The position numbers were made by a program, and so were the translations under genes. 64,000 nt of DNA from Mauremys mutica (taxonomy: Eukaryota > Chordata > Testudines > Geoemydidae). A model generated the notes under the pieces. The model ran no database searches. It saw only the letters and a list, made by a program, of their open reading frames with translations, and had not been told where the DNA came from. Location: positions 13,487,925-13,551,924 of the forward strand of contig NC_059087.1 of the NCBI RefSeq assembly GCF_020497125.1. Direction: 5' to 3'. Shown piece by piece: positions 1 to 12,063 of this stretch. Every line of letters starts with the position of its first letter. The first letter of the stretch is position 1.

Positions 1-1499
1 GCTGCCTCGTTAGCACCTATCTTCCTTTCACCGGGAAGGGGCAGAGGCCCCAGTTCTGCAACCAGCTCCATGTGTGTGGATCTCAGTGCCCAGACAGAGC
101 CCCACTGATGTCCGGGACTCTTGGGGAAGTGCGGCCCAAGAGGTTCTGTTTCTGTGCTTATGCACAGAAGCTGCCAACCAAGATGCAAGCTGTCCTGGGG
201 ATTTCTGGGTCCCTGGATCCATCTCCAGGACCTTGCTCTACACTGGAATGTGCCTCTCCCTTCTCTTAAACCCATGGTTTTGTGACTATCCTTTGGCTTG
301 GGAAGGAGAAGTTGTTTTTTTAAGACATGAGAAGTCAAACCGATGAGCCGGAAGACTTGCTAGCCACCCCTTCTGTGTCTAGCAAGCGCTGAGCTGGCAG
401 AACAAGAGGCTTATTTCAGCGTGTAGGGAAAGCTGGCTGTTGCTGAGGTGCTGAAATCTTGTCTTGTTTATTGCTTTAGTGCTCCTGTTAGAAGAGAGCA
501 GGAAGATTTCCTTCCCCCTATTAGAAATGTCGTTTTGGTGTGGTAGAAAAAAGGGCCTTTGAAGGGGAAACAGAGATTGGTGTGGACATTTCTTCTTCCC
601 AGAGCACCAACCTATTAAAAACATAAGCTGCCAGGGGAAAAAAAAAATTGGGACGACACACCGGATTTTAATTTATCACTGAGTAAGCCTCAAGCAGTGC
701 TAGGCGATCCAGGGTCTGCTGTGTTTGCAGCCAGCAAGCAAAATGCACTCCTTTTGGGAGATAGCTCATCATTAGGCTGATTATATAAATTACTTGACCA
801 GTATTAAGTCCCTCCTGAACTTGGTCTTGAAGCAGTGAGATGCAAATAGATGCTTAGCCAGCATATCATTGATTACCTACAGCACTTGAAACTACTGCAC
901 GTTTAATACCAGCCGTGGATTTTAATATATCCTGTTCCTTACAAAACCAGAATTTGCCTCAGTGCATGTCATTATTTCAGACCCTACAGGAGGCACAATA
1001 CAGATTATACAGGAATTGCCATGTCCTGCAGTACAGTATTATCTGTTACACAGACAAGGATGGGAATCGACACCACTGTGACGCTGGCTGACCAGGTCAT
1101 GTCAGAGTGTATTCAGGTCAATTCACTTGTGTATTAGTATAGATCAAAGTGATTAGTGTTTTGGGTGTTTAAACTTCATAAAACGAATGGGATGTTACAT
1201 GCATTGTTTTCACTTCTCTGTTTCTGTTGTAATGTAATAGCAAACATTTACATTGTGTGTATCCCTGTAACGAAATAACTCTCCAGACATCAAAGAAGCC
1301 TTGGGGAATGCTAAGGAAGGACTTTATCAGAAAAGGTGCTACAGTAATTCCAAAGTAAATGGCCATTGTGTTGATGACCTGAGGTGAGGTGTATTCCTCA
1401 CAGATTGTCATCACAGGAAAAGCCCATGTGGATAGAGAGACTGTCAGCTTGTTTTCTGTGTGAAGATACTATAAATGTGAATTCAAAGAAAGACTCTTT
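1..1499. other. Noncoding, no recognised feature
   Basis: No exon, RNA gene or clear repeat boundary was seen. The ORFs in this stretch are short and lack any family resemblance. 700-1000 is AT-rich unique-looking sequence. Confidence 0.5.
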
Positions 1500-2190
1500 T
1501 TCTTTAGGCTGTTTGGATTCTAACAGGACAGAATACGGTAACTGAACGAGAAGATAGAGATCCCCAGAGTTACTTTGGGTAGCCCTGAGAGTCTTTTGGG
1601 AAACTGACAGATTACTACATCTCTGCTACCATTTCGAATTACTGGCTGACTCACCTGTACATATATTTTACCTGCTTTATCCTCTCAGTAACTTTTCATT
1701 CTTTTTTTCTTAGGTAATAAACCTATAGTTAGCAACAAAGAATCCTGTGGACTCTTTGTTGCTTTTTACAGATCCAGACTAACACGGCTACCCCTCTGAT
1801 ACTTGAAACCTATAGTTAGTTTACTATAAAATTGGCTGCTAGCATTGTCTTTGGCGTAAGATCTGGAGTACCAGTTGATCTGGGGTAAATGCCTGGTCTC
1901 TTGGGACTGAGGGAAACCTGATGTGGTTTGATTTGGGGTTTTAATAACCTTTTATCACAAAGTTCAGTTTGTCTGGGTGGTCAGAGAGAGTCAGGAGAGG
2001 CTAAGGGGACTGTCTGTGGCTCCATGGTAAGACTGGTATAGTGATCCAGGAATTCACATTTGTTACTGGCTTGGTGAAATCTAATTATAGGCCACATGAC
2101 CAGTTGGGGGCTCTGCCCTGGTTTTCTGACGGTCTGTCCTGAGATAGGCACTCACAGTTATCAGCCACTCGAGACGGCATGACAGTCGCT
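1500..2190 (+). mobile_element. LTR fragment, copy A (interrupted)
   Basis: The stretch around AATAAACC, GGTAAGATCTGGAG, TGGTCTCTTGGGA and TTGTTACTGGCTTGGTGAA follows the same order as in the LTR at 8908-10099, so the two are diverged copies in the same orientation. The polyadenylation signal lies at about 1716. A 73-bp SINE-like fragment interrupts it at 1733-1805. Outer limits are approximate and no internal coding region is attached, so this is probably a solo LTR or a fragment. Confidence 0.6.
1733..1805 (-). mobile_element. Inverted SINE-like fragment with 14-bp target duplication
   Basis: The insert is flanked on both sides by AAACCTATAGTTAG (1719-1732 and 1806-1819), a 14-bp direct repeat typical of LINE-mediated retroposition. 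Its right part reads, on the minus strand, GGGTAGCCGTGTTAGTCTGG, the start of a very common sauropsid repeat that I recognise from memory. Its left 18 bases are in the opposite orientation and repeat part of the right side inverted. Confidence 0.75.
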
Positions 2191-2624
2191 AAAGCTTTGT
2201 TTCAAAGGGTGAAGATGCTGTTTCCCGCTCTGGATTACTGAACAACTCCCTTACCCTAAGCCCCCATTTCTCCTTGTGTATTTGTACATTTTGCATGTAC
2301 AGTTCTCCTGACCTTCCAAAGGTTTCAGTAACAGCCAGTGTCCTGCGGAGAAGCATACTGGTAACTGCACGTTGCTTTGTCTTCAGGGACCCTAGTGCAC
2401 TGGACTAAATTTGTATAAAATAAAAAGTCTTCTAAGTTGGTATTTGTGTGTGTTCTGCTCTGGAATTACCCGTGTCTTGCTGCTTCAAGACCCAGTGCAA
2501 GATTCATTTGTTTAAGCCGGGCTTTCATGAATGACTCAGAAGCACAAGGGTGAGGATCCAACGATATTTTCCTTAGAAGATAGCCACCACGTTTGATTGC
2601 ACTCAATAGCTTGCCTTAGAGACC
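2191..2624. other. Noncoding, no recognised feature
   Basis: Mixed-composition sequence with no recognisable repeat family, exon or RNA gene. Confidence 0.4.
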
Positions 2625-3050
2625 CCGATTCAGCAAAGCGCTGAAGTGTGTGCTTAACTTTAAGCATGTGAATGGAGCCTTTCCTGTTCAGCAAGCACCT
2701 GTGCATAAGTTCACGTTCCACTGACCTCAGTGGGTATGTCTATGATGCCAAAAAAAAAACCACGGCACCGAGTCTCAGAGCCCAGGTCAATTGAGTCAGG
2801 CTTGCAGGGCTAAAAATTGCAGTATAGCTGTTCAAGTTCGTGCTAGAGGCTGGACTCTGAGACCCAAACCCCGCTTGGGATTTCAGAGCCCTGGCTCAAG
2901 CCTGAACATCTACAGGGCGTTTTTTAACCCCACAGCATGAGTCCAGCGAGCCTGAATCAGCTGAGCCAGGCTAGCCACAGAGCTGCCCTGAATCTTATTT
3001 CAGTGGGTCGTAAGCACACGTTCAAGTGCTTTGCTGTATCAGGAACAAAA
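2625..3050. repeat. Old palindromic repeat split by a younger insertion
   Basis: The left part (2625-2733) reads GATTCAGCAAAGCGCTGAAG and then TTAACTTTAAGCATGTGAA. The right part (3000-3050) reads GTAAGCACACGTTCAAGTGC and then TTTGCTGTATCAGG, roughly the reverse complement of the left. This is the layout of an old, palindromic amniote interspersed repeat built around 'cattgaagtcaatgg'. The middle is replaced by the element at 2735-2999. Confidence 0.55.
2735..2999. mobile_element. Miniature DNA transposon nested in an older repeat
   Basis: TCAGTGGG occurs on both edges (about 2727-2734 and just before 3010), consistent with an 8-bp target duplication of hAT type. The interior has the blocks CGGCACCGAGTCTCAGAGCC, TTTCAGAGCCCTGGCTCAAG and GAGCCTGAATCAGCTGAGCC, which I recognise from a GTCTACACTG-ended family. 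The ends are decayed, so the limits are approximate. Confidence 0.55.
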
Positions 3051-3975
3051 TGAGATCTCTTCCACCACTGGGCATATATAATTCTGATCTATAATTTTGT
3101 TAATATGGCCCCTACATGCTATGGGAATAGATGCAATAGAAAAACATATAGGGTAGAATCCTAGCTGCATTGAAGTCGGTGGCAGAACTCCCATTAACTT
3201 CATTAGGGCCAGGATTTCACTCACAGATTTGTGTTTAAACTCTTACAATCAATACAATTTTCTTGAAGAGAAGAGGTGTGCAGGTGCATGAAAATTGAAG
3301 ATGCAGTGCTGCATTCATTCAGTGTAATTAGGAGAGCTCACAAACATCATTAGAAACACTGCTAATTAATTAAGCCTAAACTACTCACAGACTCGGAGAA
3401 CAAGAGCTACTTCTCATATGTGAGTAATGGAGACCTCACTTCATAACATTTAGCAATGGGTTCTTCCTGCCGTCTGCCTGCAGTGGGCTGTCGTGCTCAG
3501 CAGATGGTGTCAGCAGTCAAGGCCCTCCCTCAATGCCTCTTTTCTCCTACTTGATCCAGATTGACACACTGAAATGACTGGGAGAGGCTTTTGAGACTGA
3601 ATTTAATGTCCCAAGTGGCAAGAGAAGTTGAGCTGGGATGGTTCTTGGTCAGACCAAATCTGTGTGTGTGGCACAGAAATCCAGATGGCAGAGGGGAACC
3701 ATAATGCCAAATGTGTATTTCCTCTCTCACTTTCCACCCTTCTTACACTGGCCAGACAATAGCCTTATTAAGCAACCAGAAAGTACAGCTATATTCTGCA
3801 ACAATGGCCTGAAATACGGCACCCTATAAGGGTACCCCTGTAGTGTTTGGGAGGCTTGGGGGGAGCGCTGTAGTACTTTCTAAAATAAGGGCAGAATACT
3901 TGTTTTGTCAGCCGCAAGTGAAGCAATAATGGCTGATGGATGTAGAAGGAGCAGGCAAGAGGGGGTGACTAAGAG
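3051..3975. other. Noncoding, one short old repeat
   Basis: 3150-3215 contains the 'ctgcattgaagtcggtggcag...cccattaacttcattagggcc' type of short inverted repeat common in sauropsid genomes. Nothing else is recognised. Confidence 0.4.
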
Positions 3976-4243
3976 CTAGTCTACACTACGAATGCTTTGC
4001 TGGCATCACTATGCTGGCAGAGTCCTTTAGTGCAAATGAAGCATAAGCTGGCAGAAAATCCTTCCGTTGGCATAATAATACACCTCCCCAAAGAACATTA
4101 GCTACACCGACAGAAGCACTCTTCTGCCGGCCTAGCTTTGTCTACACTGTGGGGGGGGGGGGGAGAGGAGGGGTTGCCGACATTGTCTAGAGGGTGTGTT
4201 TTTTCACACCTCTGACCGACCACATTTTGTAGTGTAAACCTAG
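3976..4243. mobile_element. MITE with GTCTACACTAC-type inverted ends
   Basis: The left end CTAGTCTACACTACGAA pairs with the right end TTTGTAGTGTAAACCTAG. A 13-G run lies at 4151-4163. There is no coding capacity. The limits follow the inverted ends; a target duplication was not resolved. Confidence 0.65.
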
Positions 4244-5700
4244 CTTCAGCTGGTACTCTTCCAGAGAAGCTGATCATCTGTTGCTGTCCCCGGGGAGAGC
4301 AAACTGGCCATAACTACTGCTGCCCACGTCATTATTAATTAACTAGTTAAAAAAACAAAGGGAAAAACTGGGACTCTCATGCAAACAAGCTTTCTTGGGT
4401 ATCTCCTGGACACTCCAGGCCAGAAGGTCCCAGCTTGGCTAATGCGATTCTTATTCCTAATTTAATTATTGACTGCCCAGAAGTGTTTCCCATTTCTGCA
4501 TCTGGTCCCAGCTGGAATCCAGAAGTGCAGAGGTGAGTGGGAAAATGAAAAGAAGTTTAATCTGCAAATGTTTGTTTTTCCTTTAACCCGAGAGCCCCTA
4601 GTGACGCTATAGCTTGCAAAAAGAGCTTCCAGTTTCATCTTCCATCACCTCTCAGCAGTGGGAGAATAAATTAAGCTTCTTTAACCTTTTCTCCTAAGGA
4701 CCAGTAACAAAAGGAATCTTGCTGGAAAGTCCATTTATCACATAACTTTAAAATATGCCTGTGCACGTAGGGGTCTAGGCGGTTGCTAATCAGAAGCCTC
4801 CAGGGACCCTTGCACCAGATTGCCTCTGCTGCTGCCCCACTGCCTCCCTAGCCAGCCATCAATCACTTTTCATTATCCCATTGTGTAGTTCCCTCCTTTT
4901 GCCCTGCCAGGCAGTGCTCCACAGATGACCTTGGGTCATTAGAGTAGGATGTGACCAATCACACAGCAGCTCAGGGAACAGTGGAAACAACATGTTAGGA
5001 GAGTTTTTCCTGCTGTCCAACTCAAGTGGGTCTCATCTCTAGCACATTTAAAAGGCTTCGCATACTCTGATATTTGCCTGCAGCTCCATGAAAACTCCCC
5101 TCCCCAAGTCTTTTTTATTTTTTGTTTTTTCCTTACAAGAAGGGTGACCGGGTTTTGCAAGTGGGGCACACGGTTCAGTGGGAGAGGTCAGATTGTTGGA
5201 AGCACTTCGGTGTTAAATTGATCCAGGTGTTCTCCATTCCTGTTAGCTGCATCTAGGGAGAGCATGCCTGCTGCAAGGCATGTTTGGGATCAGGGTGGAG
5301 CCATTGAGAGTGAGAAAGTCCAGGGCCAGATTAGATGTTACTCTAAGCATTTTACTCTCCAGGAAACAGTAGGTTTATTTTCTTATTTTCTTGGGTTACA
5401 TCAGTATCTTCACATATGTCGTGTTCCACAGCAGCTCGTTTTAATTCTCATTCCCATCAGCAATGTAACCATCACAACTGCCCCCCTCCCTTTTGGGTGC
5501 CTAACTCATTTCCCAGCCCATGTGAGCTGCAGGAAATGGCCTGAGGGGGAGCTTAGAACTTGTTCATCAAAAGCTTTGGGAGCTTTCTGAGCAAGCCAGG
5601 GGCAAAGACTCGAGTGATCCTCCTACTTTCCCAGGAGATCTGGTGGAGGCATTTGTCATTCTTAGGCCGAAGCTGCATCCAACTCCGCTCTTCTGCCTTT
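4244..5700. other. Noncoding, no recognised feature
   Basis: No exon or confident repeat. The 108-aa ORF beginning at 5264 has no recognisable domain and no flanking splice logic. Confidence 0.4.
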
Positions 5701-5712
5701 GCTTCTCCTACA

Positions 5713-5870
5713 GCCGTAGTGATAACACTTGGCATTTGCACAGTGCTCTTCATCCAGAGCTCACAGCACGTGATAAGCCTGGATTCACTGTGGTCTTGCA
5801 TTTTGCGTCGTCAGCTGCCCTGGGGCAAAATGTGTGGGAAATGCTACCGTTCTGATTTGATACAGGTGAC
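5713..5870. repeat. MIR-like or related SINE remnant
   Basis: GCATTTGCACAGTGCTCTTC followed by ATCCAGAGCTCACAGCAC resembles the 'tagcgcttttcatccagaggatctcaaagcgc' part of an old amniote SINE, with the tail decayed. Confidence 0.4.
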
Positions 5871-8781
5871 ACATGGTGCAAAGTAATGGAGTGTCTGTGC
5901 TGCATCCAAGGGACCTATTATCCCACCTGGGGCCAAACTCTCAGCTGGTGTAAGTCCTTTGGCATCAGTGGAGCTTTGTCAACATTGAATTTGGTCTCTT
6001 GTGGGTCAACAGATTCTTGCTTTCTTGGCCTGCTAGCTTAGTCCAGTTTTAAGCTGATTCTCTTGGAATATGGGGCCAAGTTCTGAAAAATTCAGCACCC
6101 ACAATCGGCGATAGCCTTTCCAAAGAGCTCAGAACTCAACGTACCAAGCCCTTCTGAGTACAGAGCCAGAGAGGTCACAGGGGGAGCTGCTGGGCACTGA
6201 ATTCTTGCGAAAAACTGGCCCTTACCGTGTTTCCTTGAAGGTCAGTTCACTCATGGCTTCCCTTTTAACCTGCACTTGCTTTAGAGATCCCCGTAGCCCA
6301 TCTCTCCATTTGCAATTTCCTGTTTACATATATCTTCCTTAATCTCTCTCTCCCGCTCCTGCTTCTGTTCTCTGCTGACACTTGGCCTTTCTTATCAAGC
6401 TGCCTGTGATGTTCCTTTTCAGTGTATGTGATGCTTTCTTTGCCCCCTCGCTCTTCCTGTTAATCATCTTCCTGGTATGCAGCTTCTTGGCATAAACCGT
6501 CTCTTTAAAAGGTTACCTTATGGAGCCTGCCCACAGGAACACCCAGCTGAACCAGTCCTGGGGGGAGCTTCACTGTCACTCCAAACTCTCACAGCCTCAA
6601 GACAACTTAAACGCTTCTCTGTACTAAACTGCAACTGCCTGCAATAAAGTCATTTATGACATGAAGTGCACAAAAGTCCATTAAAATAAACCCTGCTGAG
6701 CTAGGTGGGCTGGTGTTAGTGTGTGCTTCCAGCTGGTGTCTCTTTGTAGTCATTGCTTTTAGTCAGATTGTTCTGGTGCAATTTAATCTGAATACATTTT
6801 GTTCTGTTCCTCCCACTATGCCCATCCATCAGGAGAGGATGAGCTGTTCTGTGGCATGCTCGTGCTCCTGGCGAGTGCAGGTGGTGGCTGTGATTCACTC
6901 TTGGCTTTGCTGCGCATGCTGATGTGGAATTCTAGAAATTGTTCACCGGCAGAAGCAAACACATGCCTCCTTCGTCCCCTTTCAGTGGCTGCAAGTCCCC
7001 GATTGGAAGTGGTAGCCCTGGGCATTCAGATTCGGGGGGAGATCCGGCCCCACTGAGATCCATGGGATGTTTGCTGTTGACTTCAGTAGGAACTTCACGC
7101 CTGGGATCTGTTTTGCATGCAGCTACTTTCACTCCCATTTCCCACGGAATCCGAAATACCAAACCCCTTCTTAGGGCAGAAAGGCACAGATTGCAATTTG
7201 AGGTGGTTTTCAAAGGAAAGCCTAATTGTCCCCTGTGGTGACCAGTGGATCCTGTGACGTCTTATTCACAGAATACCTGGGGTTTTTCCAAATTTTTATT
7301 TAATAGTATTTTAAAATTAATCAAAGCATGTGCCCATTCCAGGACAAAATTCTTCAGAGCCTCACCCACACCCTGCTGTGGTGACAACTTATTTAGGTGT
7401 CGCACACAAGTGTGTGCATTTTGCATACTAATCCAAGAATCTAAATTGGAAAAGAAATTGAAGCGTAAATGAGTTAATGAAGGGGCATTAAGAAATAAGA
7501 GCCTGGCACTCTCTCTGTCCCTGCCTCAATCTTGATGAACACCATTTGTGACACCTCCTTTATTGACCTTGTGCAGGAGAAGCTGTGCTGGGTCAGTGTC
7601 CAAGAAGAAATGCCCTTTCCCTAAATGCTTTATTCTGCGTCTAGCGGGGGAAAATGTTGTGGTGTCACTGTTCAGAAAGCCTTCAAAGAGGCAGGGACAA
7701 ATCTCTTATTTTTGACAGTATTGCAAGGTTTGGAAAGAACAAAACTTGACATTGAATATGGTTCAGATCCTGCTCTCAGTTACACTATTATAAATCCAGT
7801 GTAACTCCATTTACACCTGTGTAATTGAGAGTAAAATAAAGTCTTTTAACTTTTGCCTTTCTTTTGCATTGCTATTAGAATGTCTCTCTTATCACAGATG
7901 TCTGTAATACTAAATACAGTCGTGCTTCTTGTTCAAGGTCCTTACATGCAGCCCTCCTCATATTCCGATCTGCTCTTTCAATATATAACAGGTCTTCTGC
8001 TCTACTCATCCGGAAGTCATTTGGGATGCTCTAATGACAGGGAACTTATTTCAGCCTTTTCAGGGAATTCAGTTAATCTAACATTTTGGCTCTGATTTGA
8101 TTCTTCAGCCTCTCCACTCTATTACTTAACAATTTATTTTCTTTCTGTGATGGCTGCACAGAAACTGTTCACTTGCACATTATTTTGAACGGACGGTTCC
8201 CCTCCCCTCAGCTCCCTCTTATTTGAGTCTTCAGAATAACCAAGGATTCTCAGATGAGGATGCCCCATCCCTATCACATGTGCTCAGATACCCAAGGAGG
8301 GATGTGCTAAAAAAACCTAGGTAGAAGTCTGACACCAAAATATGATCATGTTGTTTTGAAGAGGGAAATTATAGGTAAAAAAAAGACCTAACAATATACA
8401 TCCAAAGAGATAATGCGTCATGATGTTGTATGTGGTCCCTAACTTTGCACCTGAAAAGCCACGTGCATCTGTGAGAACGTGACATGGTTCACCTGGGGGT
8501 CATCCCCAAATAAGAATAGGCATGGTGATTATTATGGCCTCCTTATATTCCTGAAATGTTCTACCTTATTCATACAGCTTCAGGGAGAGAACCTTTTGGC
8601 GCCATCTCCCTTCTTTACATTTGGAAATTTCGACTGTTTGTTCATTACTGCATAAACTTCCTCCATTTTAATCAGTTAAATAATTCCTAAGGATGGTTTC
8701 AGGAAAAGGCCAGTACAGACACTTAAAAAATACCTCCTCCTAAGACTAAAGTTTAGGAATTTCTCTGGAGCCCATTATTGT
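5871..8781. other. Noncoding with faint old repeats
   Basis: Short decayed repeats are visible at 5925-5990 (CTCAGCTGGTGTAAGTCC), 7010-7090 (GAGATCCGGCCCCACTGA) and 7765-7835 (CCAGTGTAACTCCATTTACA). Overlapping ORFs at 6713-7241 share no domain and look fortuitous. Confidence 0.4.
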
Positions 8782-8907
8782 TTGCAATGTTGTTGTACCT
8801 GTGTTGGTCCCAGGGTATGAGAGAGACAAGGTGAGTGAGGTAAAAATCTTTTATTTGGCCAAGTTCTGATGGTGGAAAGGGACAAGCTTTCGAGCTTCTC
8901 GGAGCTC
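8782..8907. repeat. Sauropsid interspersed repeat fragment
   Basis: GTACCTGTGTTGGTCCCAGG, TCTTTTATTTGGCCAAGTTC and GACAAGCTTTCGAGCTTCTC match, from memory, a very common turtle repeat. It stops abruptly where the LTR at 8908 begins, as expected if the LTR element jumped into it. Confidence 0.55.
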
Positions 8908-10099
8908 TGTGATGCTGTATGATTAAAGATGACCATTTATATAATTGATATTGCCACTGTTATACAATTGCAATAAATCTTGCATGTATCATGTAAGGTG
9001 TCTGTGGAAAAGTTACCGTCTATTGAGTATGATAATCCTGAATAAATCCATGTATCATCTTTGTATCTAAAGTTATGAATATTGGCTATGTATTTATCTC
9101 TCCAACGTGTGTTTTGTTCCTGGGTTACCACCCTCCAGATAGTTATCTAGCCCTGATGTAAATCTATTTGTTGATAGCTCATTAAGGACACTCCACTCTC
9201 ACCATGGGTCATTGAAAAAACTCATGCCATCTCATAGGCCTTTCCTGTGGAAGCCTCAGACAATGAGTAGCCACCCCCTGTGATTCAGCAAAACATGTAA
9301 GGACATGGATAAACACATGTGACCCTGGATTCCATCTTGGGCCAGTAACTTTCCATGCACCTGGGCTGTGGGCTTTGGCACAGTAAATTTCCAGGCATAT
9401 GGCAAGAAATATAAAAAGACACTTGAGACACCTCCATTTTGCCTCCTTCCTGCTCTAATTCTCTGGACTGTGGATTTACAACTAAAAGGAGCATCTTGAA
9501 CTATGAAATGAGGACCTCCCAATCTTCTGTAAGTTACCAAGAGACTTTTGCAAGCCAGCAGTCTGTCCATCACTGCTACCAACCTGATATAAGGCCTTTG
9601 TAATCATTTGTATGTCTATGATCTATGAACCATCTATAACTCTCTTCTTTTATTAATAAATCTTTAGTTATTTTACTAAGGATTGGCTGACAGTATGATA
9701 TTTGGGTAAGATCTGAGATACATATGGAGCTGAGGATAAGTGTCTGATCCTTTGGGATTAGTACGAACCTCACATATGGTGAAATAGGTTTTCAGTAATC
9801 TCTCACTATCTTAGACTTTGTCATCTGGATGGGTGCCAAGGGCTGGAATGCCTAACGGGGACTGTATTTGACTCCTGGTTAACCAGTGTGGTATTGCAGA
9901 AGCTCTTTTGTTACTGGCTTGGTGAATCCAATGCTAGAATAAACCACCAGCTTTGGGGATTGTCTCCTCTATTTCTTGCAGTCTTCCCTGAGTGTGGCCT
10001 TCTCAGTATAGTCCATCCCAGGCACTCGGTCAGATTTGGCGTAGTCGACAGGATCCGTATGATCACAGGTCAGTTGGGATTTGGATCAGAACCCCCACA
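8908..10099 (+). mobile_element. LTR of a retrotransposon (copy B)
   Basis: Proposed limits start TGTGATGCTG and end CCCCCACA, giving TG...CA ends and about 1.19 kb. It contains AATAAA at 9654-9659, followed by the block shared with copy A at 1500-2190. A gag-like remnant begins about 90 bp downstream, which places this as the 5' LTR of a + strand element. No second LTR was found. The exact edges are inferred. Confidence 0.6.
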
Positions 10100-10187
10100 C
10101 TAGTCAAATTTGAAATTTGATATTGAGAATTTTGGTGGTTAAAGAATACTAACAACGGGTGAAACATGGTCATGAGCGGAATGTGAC

Positions 10188-10485
10188 TTGAAGCTTAAAC
10201 AATTATGTAAAGAAAGAAAAATAACTCTTAAAGAGGACGTTTCAGATCAGAAAAGAATAGATTTGCTTATAGACGGTGTCCAGAAAGCAGGGTCTTCATC
10301 TTCACCTGCCCCAGATACAGCAGAACTGATCAGAATGCAAGTGGTGAAAGACAAGCAGCATCTTGAGCATGAAGGAAAAACTGGCAGAACTTCAAATGAA
10401 GGAGGAAAAGGAGGCTGAGCAGGCAGAGGAGAGAGGAAAAAAGAAATTGCAAATAAAAAATGGCAACTGGCTACCCCTTGAATAA
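10188..10485 (+). pseudogene. gag-like N-terminal remnant of an LTR retrotransposon
   Basis: The first frame encodes LKQLCKERKITLKEDVSDQK, resembling the short SAP-like helix pair seen at the start of gag proteins of sauropsid LTR elements, then DTAELIRMQVVKDKQHLEHE. A frame change near 10370 is needed to continue into a charged coiled coil (MKEKLAELQMKEEKEAEQAE), which stops at 10483-10485. The sequence then loses similarity, so the element is truncated as well as frameshifted. No protease, polymerase or envelope region is present. The family call is an inference from the motif and the adjacent LTR. Confidence 0.55.
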
Positions 10486-10689
10486 AGCAGCATGCCCTCT
10501 GTTATCACATACACTTGGTGCCTAATTCTGCATCAGTAAAGTAAGTAGGTGCCTTAGCATTGATTTCAATGGGCACTGGATCAAATTAAAAACCCAAGAG
10601 AGCAGCATGCACCCAGATACTTCAGCCTCTCAAATGAGTGATCAGTAGCAATCAAGGTACATAGAGCCACACCAAGGCACTGCAGCCAA

Positions 10690-10880
10690 CAAGAACAGAA
10701 TATATAGGATTTTCTGTACCAGATCAGACCATTGGTTCACTGAGTCTGGTATCTTATCTCTGACAGCAGTCAGTGTCTGATGCCTCAAGGTTAAATGTGC
10801 TTTCCTCTCCCCACCAATAATGCACCTAACCAATTAGGAAATACTGTTTATGGAAGAAAAATTCCTTCCTGGCCCCTGTC
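10690..10880 (-). mobile_element. CR1-like LINE 3' fragment
   Basis: ACCAGATCAGACCATTGGTT and GTATCTTATCTCTGACAGCA match the antisense of the CR1 3' region seen in sense at 20755-21025 ('actgggctagaatgacctttggtctgaccc'). It is diverged and truncated. Confidence 0.55.
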
Positions 10881-12055
10881 AATAATTAAGCCCTGATGCA
10901 AGACAGTTTATTCAATTTCTTTTTTCCCCGGTCCATTATGTTTGTATCTTTTAAAAAAAATATTCTTGATGGTCATAAAATTATCCAGTCCTTTTTAAAA
11001 AGTCAATATTTGCTACTTAGTGGAACCATGAGCCTACATACAGGCTGGAAAAGATTCAAACGTTCACTAGTTGAACTGAAATGCATTCGTCCACAGAGTA
11101 CTTATGTAATGTTACTGTCCTGGCTTGCAATGAGTTCTGTCTGCAAAGTCTCTCCTCTCCAAGGGTGAATCTGGATTTAAAAAAACATGATTTGATACAT
11201 TTTCCTTTATTGTTTCATAGGTCTTAGGACTTATGGATTGTCCAAAGTGAAGCAAGGTTTTTGACTGTAACACACACACACAAAAAAAGTCCACATCGCT
11301 AAGAGGATTGGTAATGGAGATAATTGAATCTCTCTCTTCTAGGTTGTCTATTCAAATCTAGCCCATCTCTGTAGTACAGAACCTGACTGTCTGATAGCTG
11401 TTTGGCCAGTGTGAAATGGTTTTGGTCTCATTCCGATTCCCACCTCTTTATAAACCCTGCCTACATCTGGCACTGATTGGCAATCTTAACAGAGTGGCCT
11501 ACGGTTGCATGTGTCACAAAGTTTGAATTTACTTCTCACTGTCTAGCAGAGTCCCTCCAGCTCAAAGTTGTGGGGGAACCTTGCACTGTTGCCACCATGC
11601 GTACTTGCTCTGTAGCTAAATTAGAGGATTTAATTCACCAGGGCTGTCCGTCTGGCTCCATTCATGAGCATTCAATCCACACATATGCTGTATTTAGGAG
11701 AGAGATGAAACAAAGATGAGCACGTGTATTGGCATGCTGTCATGGTAGCAGTGAAACAAGCTACCTGCATTCAGGAGCCAAAGCTGCTGATCTGAGCTAG
11801 AGATTTTGGCATCATCCTGTGTCCTGGGCATGTGCTGTTCAGCAGCAGGGGCCTCCTGAATCATCCAAAAACAAGGAAGAGTCTGTCGTCCCATTTCCAA
11901 GTTGCCAGAAAGCTGCTTAGAAACCTTCAGCAATTCCCAGACCAATCCTGACTCTCCAGTTTGCACTCTGTGGAATCTGCTGAGGTGCTTTGACCTTTTC
12001 CAGCCTGTATGAATTCAGCCCACTGCATCAACATGTGAGAGGAAAAGAGAAGCTG
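10881..12055. other. Noncoding, short (AC)n
   Basis: A short AC repeat lies at about 11270-11281. No exon or recognised repeat otherwise. Confidence 0.4.
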
Positions 12056-12063
12056 TTGATAAT

